Below are positions 36,338 to 44,206 of a DNA stretch of 64,000 nucleotides, in pieces. This DNA is from Bacillus thermotolerans (GTDB lineage: Bacteria > Bacillota > Bacilli > Bacillales > Domibacillaceae), in contig NZ_JWJE02000010.1 in assembly GCF_000812025.2 (NCBI RefSeq), positions 1-64,000 on the forward strand, in the 5' to 3' direction. The translations under genes were made by a program, and so were the position numbers. The notes below the pieces were generated by a model, which worked only from the letters and a program-made list of their open reading frames with translations, was not told where the DNA came from and made no database searches. Each line of letters opens with the position of its first letter. The first letter of the stretch is position 1.

Positions 36338-37446
36338 GAACTGTCACGCCAAGGATTGAAATTAATCTTGATAAAATCAGACACAATGCTAAAACGCTGA
36401 AGGACCTGTATGGGAAGAAGGGTATTCAAATCACCGGAGTAGTAAAAGGTGTCGGGGCTAGTCTTAAGATCGCTGAAGCACTGGTCGAAAGCGGGATTAA
36501 AAGCCTGGCTGACTCAAAGATAGCCAATATTAAAAAACTGAAGCAATCAAATCTGAACGCCATCCTTATGCTGCTGCGTACACCGGCACTCAGTGAAATC
36601 GAAGAGGTCGTACGTTTTGCAGATATTAGCATGAACACAGAGCTGGACGTTGTGCGAGCACTATCCGCAGAAGCTGTTAAACAACGAAAGACACATCAGA
36701 TTATTTTAATGGCAGAAATGGGTGATTTAAGAGAAGGCATTCTATTGAAGGATATGCCTGCATTTATCGAAGAGACAGCTAAGCTGCCTAATATCCGTAT
36801 CGCCGGGATCGGTACGAACTTCGCCTGCTTCGGCGGAGTCATCCCGACCGAGCAGAAGATGCGCACTTTTTCCTCCTTTGTCAAAAGCATACAAAGCCAA
36901 TTCTCTCTGCTTCTGCCTTACGTATCGGGCGGCAATTCCGCAAATTACAACTGGATGATGCATACGCAAGACACAGGCCTCGTCAACAACATCCGGCTTG
37001 GAGAGTCCATTTTCTTAGGCAGAGAAACGGTTGGAGGGACACTTATTCCAAATTTATATCCTGACGCTTTTTGCTTTGTGGCCGAAGTAGTTGAGTCAAA
37101 AGTAAAACCTTCCGTCCCGGCCGGAAGCCGGGGCAGAAATGCCTTTGGCGAAACACTATCCTTTAAAGACCGGGGAGAGATACGAAGAGCTATCCTCGGG
37201 GTAGGCCGGCAGGATGTATTAGTTTCAGGTTTGACACCGCCTAAACCCTTTGAAATTCTTGGCTCAAGCAGCGACCATATTATTCTGGATACAAAGAAAG
37301 TACCTTTAAGGCCAGGCGATGAAGTGAAATTCTCCGTTGATTACGGAGCGATGCTTTCTGCCATGACCTCTCCATATGTCTACAAAAAGTATGTATATAC
37401 AAGTGCTAAAGCACAAAAAGCCTCACTGAGTATAACAACCGCCTAG
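36334..37446 (+). CDS. Alanine/ornithine racemase-family PLP enzyme
   Basis: 370 residues. N-terminal alanine-racemase-like barrel with the PLP lysine in TGVVKGVGAS (Lys38), IGTNFACFGGV and SGGNSANYNW. The C-terminal domain is shorter than in alanine racemase. It belongs to the YhfX/Orr-type racemases that act on ornithine or other amino acids. Translational coupling with the DgcN-like gene indicates a two-step D-amino acid pathway. Substrate not determinable. Confidence 0.85.
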   Translation: MRTVTPRIEINLDKIRHNAKTLKDLYGKKGIQITGVVKGVGASLKIAEALVESGIKSLADSKIANIKKLKQSNLNAILMLLRTPALSEIEEVVRFADISMNTELDVVRALSAEAVKQRKTHQIILMAEMGDLREGILLKDMPAFIEETAKLPNIRIAGIGTNFACFGGVIPTEQKMRTFSSFVKSIQSQFSLLLPYVSGGNSANYNWMMHTQDTGLVNNIRLGESIFLGRETVGGTLIPNLYPDAFCFVAEVVESKVKPSVPAGSRGRNAFGETLSFKDRGEIRRAILGVGRQDVLVSGLTPPKPFEILGSSSDHIILDTKKVPLRPGDEVKFSVDYGAMLSAMTSPYVYKKYVYTSAKAQKASLSITTA

Positions 37447-37467
37447 CAGATTTTTCTCTTTTCTTCA

Positions 37468-37494
37468 TGAGGAGTCTTCTCGATTGACTCCTCG
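37468..37494 (+). terminator. Hairpin after the racemase gene
   Basis: GAGGAGTC (37469-37476) pairs with GACTCCTC (37486-37493), followed by GTTAAT. The U tract is poor. Confidence 0.5.
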
Positions 37495-37567
37495 TTAATA
37501 TGCTTATTACCTGAGATAAGACTTTTGGCTGCCTGTCAATGAAAGCGCCCGACAATGAAACATTCAA

Positions 37568-38164
37568 TTATTTTAAAACTCCATACAGCGGAAATCCGGT
37601 AGCTGCCATAGCAAGAGCAATCAGGAATACTATCTCTACTATTTCCCCGTTTAGATACCTTTTTTCACACATTCTTGCCACATCTTCGTCACATGTAATC
37701 GTTGGATTTCTTTTCAATATAAATGCTAAAAACCTTATTCTTTCCTTCCCCCTTGGCAAGTCATCTACGTAAAGCCTTTTAGACCAGCCTCTTTTACTAT
37801 TTTCAAAAGACAAATAAGCTTTCGAATGAGAACCGCCTTCCAGCGTTCTCCATCTATCAATACCATAAGAGATCAAATCGATCTCTTCATAATAGACAGC
37901 CCCCGTCTCTTTGCCTATTTTAAAGATCATGCCTTTTTCATACATGTCTATAAACAAGCGGTTTAAGAAGATTTTCCGGGCAAAGATAACACCCGCTCCA
38001 ATAAATATGTAATTAAAGAGATCGAAGGGATTGAAAATTTCCCACACGTTGTCTTCGAAGAAATACAAAAAAAGCGCAGCATACGGAAGCAGGAAGCCGA
38101 TGATCTTGGGAAATATCTTTTTTTGAACCCTAAATTGAAAGTCGCCGTAATTTTTTCTTCTCAT
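37568..38164 (-). CDS. Hypothetical membrane protein (198 aa)
   Basis: Two hydrophobic segments near residues 18-36 and 46-63, a soluble middle part rich in aromatic and charged residues (about 70-170), and a final hydrophobic segment at about 174-192. The middle part, with MYEKGMIFKIGKETGAVYYEEIDLIS, resembles PH-like membrane-linked domains in pattern only. No family recognised. It is isolated. Confidence 0.65.
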   Translation of the reverse strand: MRRKNYGDFQFRVQKKIFPKIIGFLLPYAALFLYFFEDNVWEIFNPFDLFNYIFIGAGVIFARKIFLNRLFIDMYEKGMIFKIGKETGAVYYEEIDLISYGIDRWRTLEGGSHSKAYLSFENSKRGWSKRLYVDDLPRGKERIRFLAFILKRNPTITCDEDVARMCEKRYLNGEIVEIVFLIALAMAATGFPLYGVLK

Positions 38165-38327
38165 TATCTCTGCCTTCCTTTTTATCTAGCACATGGGCAG
38201 ACTAGAATGTTATCAAGTGTATCTTATCATTAAATTTCCTGTTGTTGTTTAGTAAACCAAAATCATCATAAAAGTCTTGAAGCATCAAATGCATACCCAT
38301 GCACCCTGAGCCCATATAAATCTGCAT

Positions 38328-38361
38328 AAAAAAGAAGTAATGTCAAAGAAGACTTCTTTTC
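38328..38361 (-). terminator. Terminator of the 165-residue protein gene
   Basis: AAAAAAGAAGT (38328-38338) pairs with ACTTCTTTTC (38352-38361). A T run follows on the minus strand. Confidence 0.6.
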
Positions 38362-38401
38362 TATCAAGCGGTCTCTTTCTGGCTTCAGTCATTGATTGCA
38401 G

Positions 38402-38899
38402 TTAATCAGCTTGGATTTTAGGCGGACTAGCTCTTCTTGCCAGCTTTCCTCCATCATAGAATTTGCCGTGTGCTTTTAAAATATCTCTAGCCTCCAGAAG
38501 AGAGGGAATGCTTCCATCAGCTGAATAAGTAAGATAATAAGTTTTCGTATTCTTTCGATGAATAACCCATGTAAAAAACTTCATGGCAAACCCATGAGAA
38601 TGATGATTTCGAAATTGCCCCATCCTCTTTCCGTCCCACACGGTCATCGTCTGTCCATTTCCCCTTCTATCCTTTAATTCCCCATGCAATTCAGCGTAAA
38701 GAAGGCCCGTGCTCTTTTTCATTTGCTGCATCACTAGCAGAGTTAATGCCTGATTGACAACCAGCTGAAAAATATTTAAACCTTCTCCTCTCGTAAGAGA
38801 AATAAATGCCTTGTCTGGAAGCTGTTCGGACTTTTCTCCCAGCTTTAACACGCCAAAGCCCCCTCCATCTTTCTCTGCTCGCCATTTCTTCTTTTTCAT
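38402..38899 (-). CDS. Hypothetical protein (165 aa)
   Basis: Basic N-terminus (MKKKKWRAEKDGGG), no membrane segment. Middle part has KSTGLLYAELHGELKDRRG and TVWDGKRMGQFRNHHSHG. The C-terminal TYYLTYSADGSIPSLLEARDIL resembles Tubby/LURP-like lipid-binding beta-barrels only loosely. ATG 38899 is chosen because AGGAGG lies 6 nt upstream; the frame opens at 38917. No function assigned. Confidence 0.65.
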   Translation of the reverse strand: MKKKKWRAEKDGGGFGVLKLGEKSEQLPDKAFISLTRGEGLNIFQLVVNQALTLLVMQQMKKSTGLLYAELHGELKDRRGNGQTMTVWDGKRMGQFRNHHSHGFAMKFFTWVIHRKNTKTYYLTYSADGSIPSLLEARDILKAHGKFYDGGKLARRASPPKIQAD

Positions 38900-39130
38900 C
38901 TCTTCCTCCTGCTTCATAAGTTGGTTTAAAACATAATTATTCGTTAAACAAACAATACAGACCTTGAATCTTTGTTTATCTGAGACGGAAAAGGAGAAGC
39001 TGCTTTTCCTTCATAAGAGGAAAACAGCCATATTCTTTGTTTTTACTGACTATAGAAGCAAAAAAACGAAATGTATGTTACTATGGCAAATGTTTGATAC
39101 TATTACTGCCATAATTTAAAGAGGTGAATT

Positions 39131-40639
39131 ATGAAAAAAGCAACACAAGTATTTTGGTACGCTATTGCTATTTCCTTAATAGTTGTCATATGGGGAGCAG
39201 TCGCCCCGGAAAACTTAAATTCCTTTACGTCTGCTATCACGAGTGAGATTTTAATGGATTTTGGATGGTTTTATTTATTGCTCGTTCTTCTCATTCTTCT
39301 TTTCTGTGTATATTTGATGTTTTCCCGGTTTGGCCGCATGAAGTTAGGAAAAGAAGGAGACGAACCTGAATTCAGCCGTTCTTCCTGGTTTGCCATGCTG
39401 TTTAGCGCAGGAATGGGAATGGGCCTTGTCTTTTGGACAACCGCTGAGCCAATCTCACATGCTTTTATCAATAGCCCTCTCGTTAAAGAAGGGACAGATG
39501 AGGCCGTCAAGGAAGCCTTAAAGTATTCCTTCTTCCACTGGGGTATACATGCCTGGGCCGTTTATGGCATTGTAGCGCTGGTGCTTGCCTACTTTAAGTT
39601 CAACCGCGGAGCTCCTGGCCTGATTAGCGCGACACTCACGCCATTATTTGGTGAAAAACTTATGAGAGGAGCACTTGGCAAGTTATTTGATGTACTGGCT
39701 GTTTTTGCCACCATCGTAGGGGTAGCTGCTACGCTTGGCTTTGGATCCGCACAAATAACAGGCGGATTATCCTTTTTATTCGACACGCCCAATAGCTTTT
39801 TGATCCAGCTAATTGTTTTAGTTGTGGCAACCGTCTTGTTCATTCTATCAGCCTGGTCCGGCATCGGCCGAGGGATTAAGTATTTAAGCAATATTAACAT
39901 GGGACTGGCCGCACTTCTGCTTATTCTTTTGTTCATTGTGGGTCCTACCATGTACATTCTTAACATGTTCACACATACTCTTGGTACGTATATCACAGAT
40001 TTCTTCCACATGAGCCTGAGACTGGCGCCATTAGATGAAGAAGACCGAAGCTGGATCAACAGCTGGACAATCTTCTACTGGGCCTGGTGGATCTCCTGGG
40101 CTCCGTTTGTCGGGATTTTCATCGCTAGAATTTCAAAGGGACGAACCATAAAGGAATTCCTGTTTGGTGTACTTTTGCTGCCGTCACTTGTATGCTTTAT
40201 CTTTTTCGCTGTTTTCGGCGTTTCAGCCTTGCGACTTGAACAGCTTGGTATTTCAGCTATTTCCGAGTTCTCACTGGAAACCTCTACATTTGGCGTGCTG
40301 GCTGAATATCCGCTAGGCACATTCCTGTCTATATTAACCATTGTGGTCATTGCCATTTTCTTTATCACATCTGCGGACTCAGCCACCTTTGTTCTTGGCA
40401 TGCTGAGCACAAACGGCAGCTTAAACCCAGCTAATTCTGTAAAGGTTACCTGGGGACTGGTTCAATCAGCAATGGCGGCCGTGGTCGTTTTCTTCGGAGG
40501 GACTCAAGGTCTGCAAAACATGCTCATCATTGCAGCCCTGCCTTTTGCCATTGTTATCATTCTGATGAGCATATCGTTTTTAAAAGATATCCGGTCAGTT
40601 GCCCCTTCTCAGAAGAGAAGAAGAGACAAACGAAATTAA
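39131..40639 (+). CDS. BCCT-family betaine/carnitine/choline transporter (second copy)
   Basis: 502 residues, about 12 membrane segments. The BCCT signature FYWAWWISWAPFVGIFIARI with SKGRTIKEF is present, as are SAGMGMGLVFWTTAEP and the TSADSATFVLGMLSTNGS segment. It differs from the copy at 6430-7986 at many positions, so it probably has another substrate or affinity. GAGGTG precedes ATG 39131. Monocistronic, with a strong terminator. Confidence 0.92.
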   Translation: MKKATQVFWYAIAISLIVVIWGAVAPENLNSFTSAITSEILMDFGWFYLLLVLLILLFCVYLMFSRFGRMKLGKEGDEPEFSRSSWFAMLFSAGMGMGLVFWTTAEPISHAFINSPLVKEGTDEAVKEALKYSFFHWGIHAWAVYGIVALVLAYFKFNRGAPGLISATLTPLFGEKLMRGALGKLFDVLAVFATIVGVAATLGFGSAQITGGLSFLFDTPNSFLIQLIVLVVATVLFILSAWSGIGRGIKYLSNINMGLAALLLILLFIVGPTMYILNMFTHTLGTYITDFFHMSLRLAPLDEEDRSWINSWTIFYWAWWISWAPFVGIFIARISKGRTIKEFLFGVLLLPSLVCFIFFAVFGVSALRLEQLGISAISEFSLETSTFGVLAEYPLGTFLSILTIVVIAIFFITSADSATFVLGMLSTNGSLNPANSVKVTWGLVQSAMAAVVVFFGGTQGLQNMLIIAALPFAIVIILMSISFLKDIRSVAPSQKRRRDKRN

Positions 40640-40642
40640 GTG

Positions 40643-40692
40643 AACAGAAAAGAGCATGGCTTTCCGAATAAAGAAGCCATGCTTTTTTCTGT
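40643..40692 (+). terminator. Terminator of the second BCCT gene
   Basis: AACAGAAAA and GCATGGCTT pair with AAGCCATGC and TTTTTTCTGTT in a long stem around about 10 nt. Confidence 0.85.
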
Positions 40693-40727
40693 TGTGATAA
40701 AAGGCAAACTAAGCCTTCCTGCTGCTT

Positions 40728-41084
40728 CTACCTGAAGAAGGCTTTATCTATGTTATACTTGGCCTTTTGTTCATTAATGATGTAAGTCTCATAAATCTCT
40801 CTGTGCACAGGGTCATCAACGACACAAACCTGAATTTTCGTCACTTCGTCCCGATGTGTTTTGATCGGAGAAACATTATCTTCGAAATGCTTTTTAATTC
40901 TCTGGCGCAGCTTTCTTGCTTTCCCTACGAACAATAACTCCTTCTTATTATTGTAAAACATAAAGATGCCGCCCTTGTCTCTAGGGATTTGATGAAAATC
41001 TGTAAACCCGTAAATGTTGCTTAGCTCTGGGTTGTTTTGCTTGGTAATCGTTACGTCGGGCGTTGGTATGGTGATCTTTATCAT
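40728..41084 (-). CDS. Stand-alone GIY-YIG nuclease-domain protein
   Basis: 118 residues. The GIY-YIG core is visible as GGIFMFYNNKKELLFVGKA followed by the catalytic Arg segment KLRQRIKKHF, with the Glu and Asn of the active site in YETYIINEQKAKYN. The first motif is degenerate (GIFMFY ... LFVGKA). UvrC-like single-domain members are known in Bacillus, but their role is unclear. The first 30 residues are not conserved in the family. Confidence 0.8.
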   Translation of the reverse strand: MIKITIPTPDVTITKQNNPELSNIYGFTDFHQIPRDKGGIFMFYNNKKELLFVGKARKLRQRIKKHFEDNVSPIKTHRDEVTKIQVCVVDDPVHREIYETYIINEQKAKYNIDKAFFR

Positions 41085-41302
41085 TTATACCCACTTCCTT
41101 CTCTGTATTCTTTGTCTGTGGTCATATAGCTGCACGTACGGCTACCTTTACTATTTCCCTCTATTTCTTATTTCACACGCTTCCCTTATTAAACACGGCA
41201 TGCTTTCTCAGTTCGTTAAATTTATTATTGAATCACCGGTTAGTAAAGCCGCCTCGGTGTTACACTAATTGGTAGCTTACCAGGTGAAAGGATGTGTATA
41301 AT

Positions 41303-42008
41303 GTGGATTTTTTTCAAGGCCAGGAAACACTTACGGCTATGGAATGGACTCTTCGAGCAGTAATCGCTTATCTCTTTCTAGTCATCGTAGCTAAAACGAT
41401 AGGACCGCGTGCCATCTCCCAATTAAGGCTTCTCGACTTCGTTATTGCTTTGGTCATCGGCAACATTATCGCCCACCCGTTATCTGATGAAGAGCTCGGG
41501 CTGAAAGGATCAGTGATCACAACCGTTGTACTGGTAACCCTGTATCTGGGAAATCTTTTTTTGATCCTTCGCTGGCCAGCGTTCAGAAGAATTATTAACC
41601 ACCCGCCAATCACGGTTGTTCAAGATGGAGAGATTCTTTATAAAGGGCTGAAAAAAGCAAGGATATCAATTGATGTTTTGTTAGAGGAATTGCGAAAAGA
41701 GAAAGCAGAGGATATTAAAAAAGTAGCCTTAGCCATTTGGGAAGCAGAAGGGAAACTTTCGGTTTTTTTTGGATCCCAAATACGAACCGCTTACACCTGA
41801 ATCACTCCAAATAAAAACGGAGTCTTTCGATTTTCCAAAGACTATCATTAAAGAAGGCAGGATCAACGGCCAAGAACTAAAAAAAGCTCAAAAGGAAGAA
41901 AGCTGGGTCATTTCCCGCTTAGAAAGCTTGTACCAGACAGAGGTGAAAAACGTCCTGCTCGCTACCCTGGACCAGAAAGACAATTTGAAGGTCTTTTTAT
42001 ACAAATAA
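41303..42008 (+). pseudogene. DUF421 (YetF/YdfR-like) membrane protein gene with a frameshift at a T8 tract
   Basis: The first part (from GTG 41303, or GTG 41294) encodes three membrane helices and the start of the DUF421 domain (AKTIGPRAISQLRLLDFVIALVIGN). It stops at 41800. At 41763-41770 a run of eight T residues shifts the frame. With seven T the reading continues VFLDPKYEPLTPES into the frame that ends at 42008 with KVFLYK, which is the normal C-terminal DUF421 domain. So either the gene is broken, or it relies on slippage or phase variation at the homopolymer. Full length would be about 235 residues, normal for the family. Confidence 0.8.
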
Positions 42009-42009
42009 G

Positions 42010-42036
42010 AAGGCTTACCGTCCGACGATAAGCCTT
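42010..42036 (+). terminator. Terminator of the DUF421 gene
   Basis: AAGGCTTA (42010-42017) pairs with TAAGCCTT (42029-42036) immediately after the stop codon. Confidence 0.65.
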
Positions 42037-42072
42037 TAGACTACTACGCTTGAAAAAGCGCTGTGATTTTGA

Positions 42073-42636
42073 TTATACTCGGCTGTACGTTAACTCTCCA
42101 AGTCTTAAAACCTCTGAAACCGGCTGAGGCTGACAACCGTACATTTCTTCATATTTATACGTATGTACCTGCTTGTACACATCCTTCATTTGGTCACACA
42201 CCCACTCTTCTGACACAGGGACCGGCGTCCAGGCAAAGACGTCCATTTTGTTTAGCTCGCTCGTCACCGCATGAATTCTCTCATAACGAATAGATTCCAT
42301 TTTTGTGAAGTCGTTCTTTTCATAGAATCTTACCCTTTTTTCTGAGTCGGGATCCATTAGATTTACCGGCTCCACTTCCAGTATAATCGCTTTCCCCTTT
42401 TCTTTCAGCTGATCAAGAACAATACTGCCTATCCCTTTGCCACGTCTCTTGCCGAACACCAAAATATAATCAATGAATACATAATTTGAGTTTTCAGAAT
42501 ATAAGAGAACATGATCCCGGCTTTCCTCTAGTTGATAGGTTCCTTTCTTCTCTTGTAAAAGGATGTCAAAATGCTCTTTAGATTTCATTTCCTTCTCTGG
42601 AAAGTAATCCATTAACCTGGTATACCAATCGCTCAT
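42073..42636 (-). CDS. GNAT-family N-acetyltransferase
   Basis: 187 residues. The acetyl-CoA-binding motif is visible as GKRRGKGIGSIVLDQLKEKG, preceded by the VFIDYILVF strand and followed by RVRFYEKNDF, all standard GNAT elements. Substrate unknown. ATG 42636 is chosen because AAGGGGAG precedes it; the frame opens at 42696 without such a site. Confidence 0.82.
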   Translation of the reverse strand: MSDWYTRLMDYFPEKEMKSKEHFDILLQEKKGTYQLEESRDHVLLYSENSNYVFIDYILVFGKRRGKGIGSIVLDQLKEKGKAIILEVEPVNLMDPDSEKRVRFYEKNDFTKMESIRYERIHAVTSELNKMDVFAWTPVPVSEEWVCDQMKDVYKQVHTYKYEEMYGCQPQPVSEVLRLGELTYSRV

Positions 42637-42791
42637 CAGTTTTGCTCCCCTTTGTTTATATTTTAAATAACAAGCCCATTGAGTTTGGATCGGCATTAGG
42701 TATGCTGATCACTTTTTATTATTCATGAAGCAAACAGTAGCTATTGCACCATCTATTCTATCCCTTAACTCATCCCTTTGAAACCGGGTTT

Positions 42792-42803
42792 TTTTGTCGA
42801 AAT
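42792..42803 (+). promoter_or_regulatory. Spo0A-type box 1
   Basis: TTTTGTCGAAAT contains the TGTCGAA core of the Spo0A box with the usual T and A flanks. Confidence 0.6.
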
Positions 42804-42862
42804 CAAACCAAATTACTGCCAAAGTCGCCTTTTTATTTAGTATTTCAAAATAAAAACAATAA

Positions 42863-42874
42863 TTTTGTCGAAAT
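42863..42874 (+). promoter_or_regulatory. Spo0A-type box 2
   Basis: Second exact copy of TTTTGTCGAAAT, 71 bp after the first and about 40 bp before the putative -10 TAGAAT (42914-42919). Two identical copies in one promoter region make chance less likely. Confidence 0.6.
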
Positions 42875-42970
42875 AGTGAGAAAAGTTTATATTTTAATGG
42901 AAAATATTTTTGATAGAATGAAAGTGGCTAAGACAAAGTACATACTTCACAAAGAGGGAGAGTTAGTAAA

Positions 42971-44191
42971 ATGGTAGAGAATATGGAGAATACAACCGCA
43001 TTATTAGGCTGGAGCTTACCAGCAATAGAAGCCGTTGACAAAATGGATCGTCCGTACGTTGTTGTGGGACCGCCAGAATTCCAGGAGTTCGCCAAAGCAA
43101 ATGATATTCCGTTTATCCCGTGGGAATTTGATGAGCGTCTATTAACCCGATCCGATGAGCTCTATGAACAGCTGAAAGCACTTCATACAAAGATTACGGT
43201 TCCAATCTATGAAGAAACAGTCGAGTGGGCTGGTATCCTAAATGCCAAGCTTAAAGACGACCCGCGTATTTTTCATAAATCTCTTCTGTTAAGAGATAAA
43301 GGCTTAATGAAGCGTAAAGCACAATTAGCCGGCATCCGAGTGGGAATTTTTGAGGAAGCAGAGAACAAAGGGGACATTTACCGCTTCTTTAAACGGGTAA
43401 ATGAAGCATTGATTAAAGTAGATGGAGATATGGAGCCTATCCATGTAAAGCCATTGAATAAAGCCGGTACAGTCGGGCACCGGATGATTCGAAAAGAGCA
43501 AGATATTGAACAAGTAACGAATGAAGAGTTTCCGCTTCTGATGGAAAGCCATCTAGAAGGCCAGGAATTCTCCTGTGAAGCCTTTATCCATAACGGCAAG
43601 GTGCGCTTCTTAAATATCACTGAATACGTGAAGCTTGGACATTCCAACTTCGTACCAGCTTCTCCTTCTCTTGAGAAATGGAGACCGCAGATCAAGGCAG
43701 CTATCGAACAATTAGTGGATGCCTTTGAAATTAAATACGGAATGATCCACCCAGAGTACTTCATTACACCTGACGGTACACTGTATTTCGGCGAAGTAGC
43801 TGGACGCGTTCCAGGCGGACATATCTTTGAATTGATTGAAAAGGCATACGGCTTCAGCCCATTCCAAGCTCAAGTACTATGCAGCGACCCTGATACTACT
43901 GAAGAAGAGATCGCTTCCTTCTTCCCTGAAGAAATCGTATCGGCAAAAGGCCATGCTGCCAGCTTGATGGTTTATCCAAACACTAGAGTTATCGAGGGGC
44001 TGGATATACCGGAGGAACTTAAAAACCACCCTTATTTTGATAAACATGACCTGTTCATTCCTGTCACATCTAAAGTAGCGGAACGAGTAGGCTTTGGAAA
44101 TCACTACGGGACCATCTTCCTCTTCGGGGAAGACAGCGAGGTCGTGAGAGACCTTTTACTACAATATGAGAACTATAACTTTTATCTGTAA
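42971..44191 (+). CDS. ATP-grasp carboxylate-amine ligase-like protein
   Basis: 406 residues. The ATP-grasp fold is visible from LLRDKGLMKRKAQLAGIRV (about 106-124), through the ATP lysine segment IHVKPLNKAGTVGH (K160) and ESHLEGQEFSCEAF (192-205). YGMIHPEYFITPDGTLYFGE then supplies the metal-binding acidic residues, followed by VAGRVPGGHI (276-285). This resembles L-amino acid ligase/carnosine synthase-type ATP-grasp enzymes, which join a carboxylate to an amine through an acyl-phosphate. GAGGGAG lies 10 nt before ATG 42971. The stop codon overlaps the ribosome binding site of the next gene (TAAGGAG), so the two are co-translated. Substrates unknown. Probable Spo0A control. Confidence 0.85.
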   Translation: MVENMENTTALLGWSLPAIEAVDKMDRPYVVVGPPEFQEFAKANDIPFIPWEFDERLLTRSDELYEQLKALHTKITVPIYEETVEWAGILNAKLKDDPRIFHKSLLLRDKGLMKRKAQLAGIRVGIFEEAENKGDIYRFFKRVNEALIKVDGDMEPIHVKPLNKAGTVGHRMIRKEQDIEQVTNEEFPLLMESHLEGQEFSCEAFIHNGKVRFLNITEYVKLGHSNFVPASPSLEKWRPQIKAAIEQLVDAFEIKYGMIHPEYFITPDGTLYFGEVAGRVPGGHIFELIEKAYGFSPFQAQVLCSDPDTTEEEIASFFPEEIVSAKGHAASLMVYPNTRVIEGLDIPEELKNHPYFDKHDLFIPVTSKVAERVGFGNHYGTIFLFGEDSEVVRDLLLQYENYNFYL

Positions 44192-44206
44192 GGAGCGAAT
44201 ACAGGG

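Larger units (their letters stand above)
42637..42970. other. 334-bp regulatory region before the ATP-grasp gene
   Basis: No coding sequence supported. It holds two Spo0A-type boxes (listed separately) and an AT-rich stretch with AATGGAAAA ... AGAAT (42896-42919), a possible sigma-H or weak sigma-A promoter, about 50 nt upstream of the start codon. Confidence 0.5.

Noticed and set aside
41769-42008. Separate small gene starting TTG at 41769
   Set aside because: Its product is the C-terminal half of the DUF421 protein in front of it; it is the second half of a frameshifted gene.
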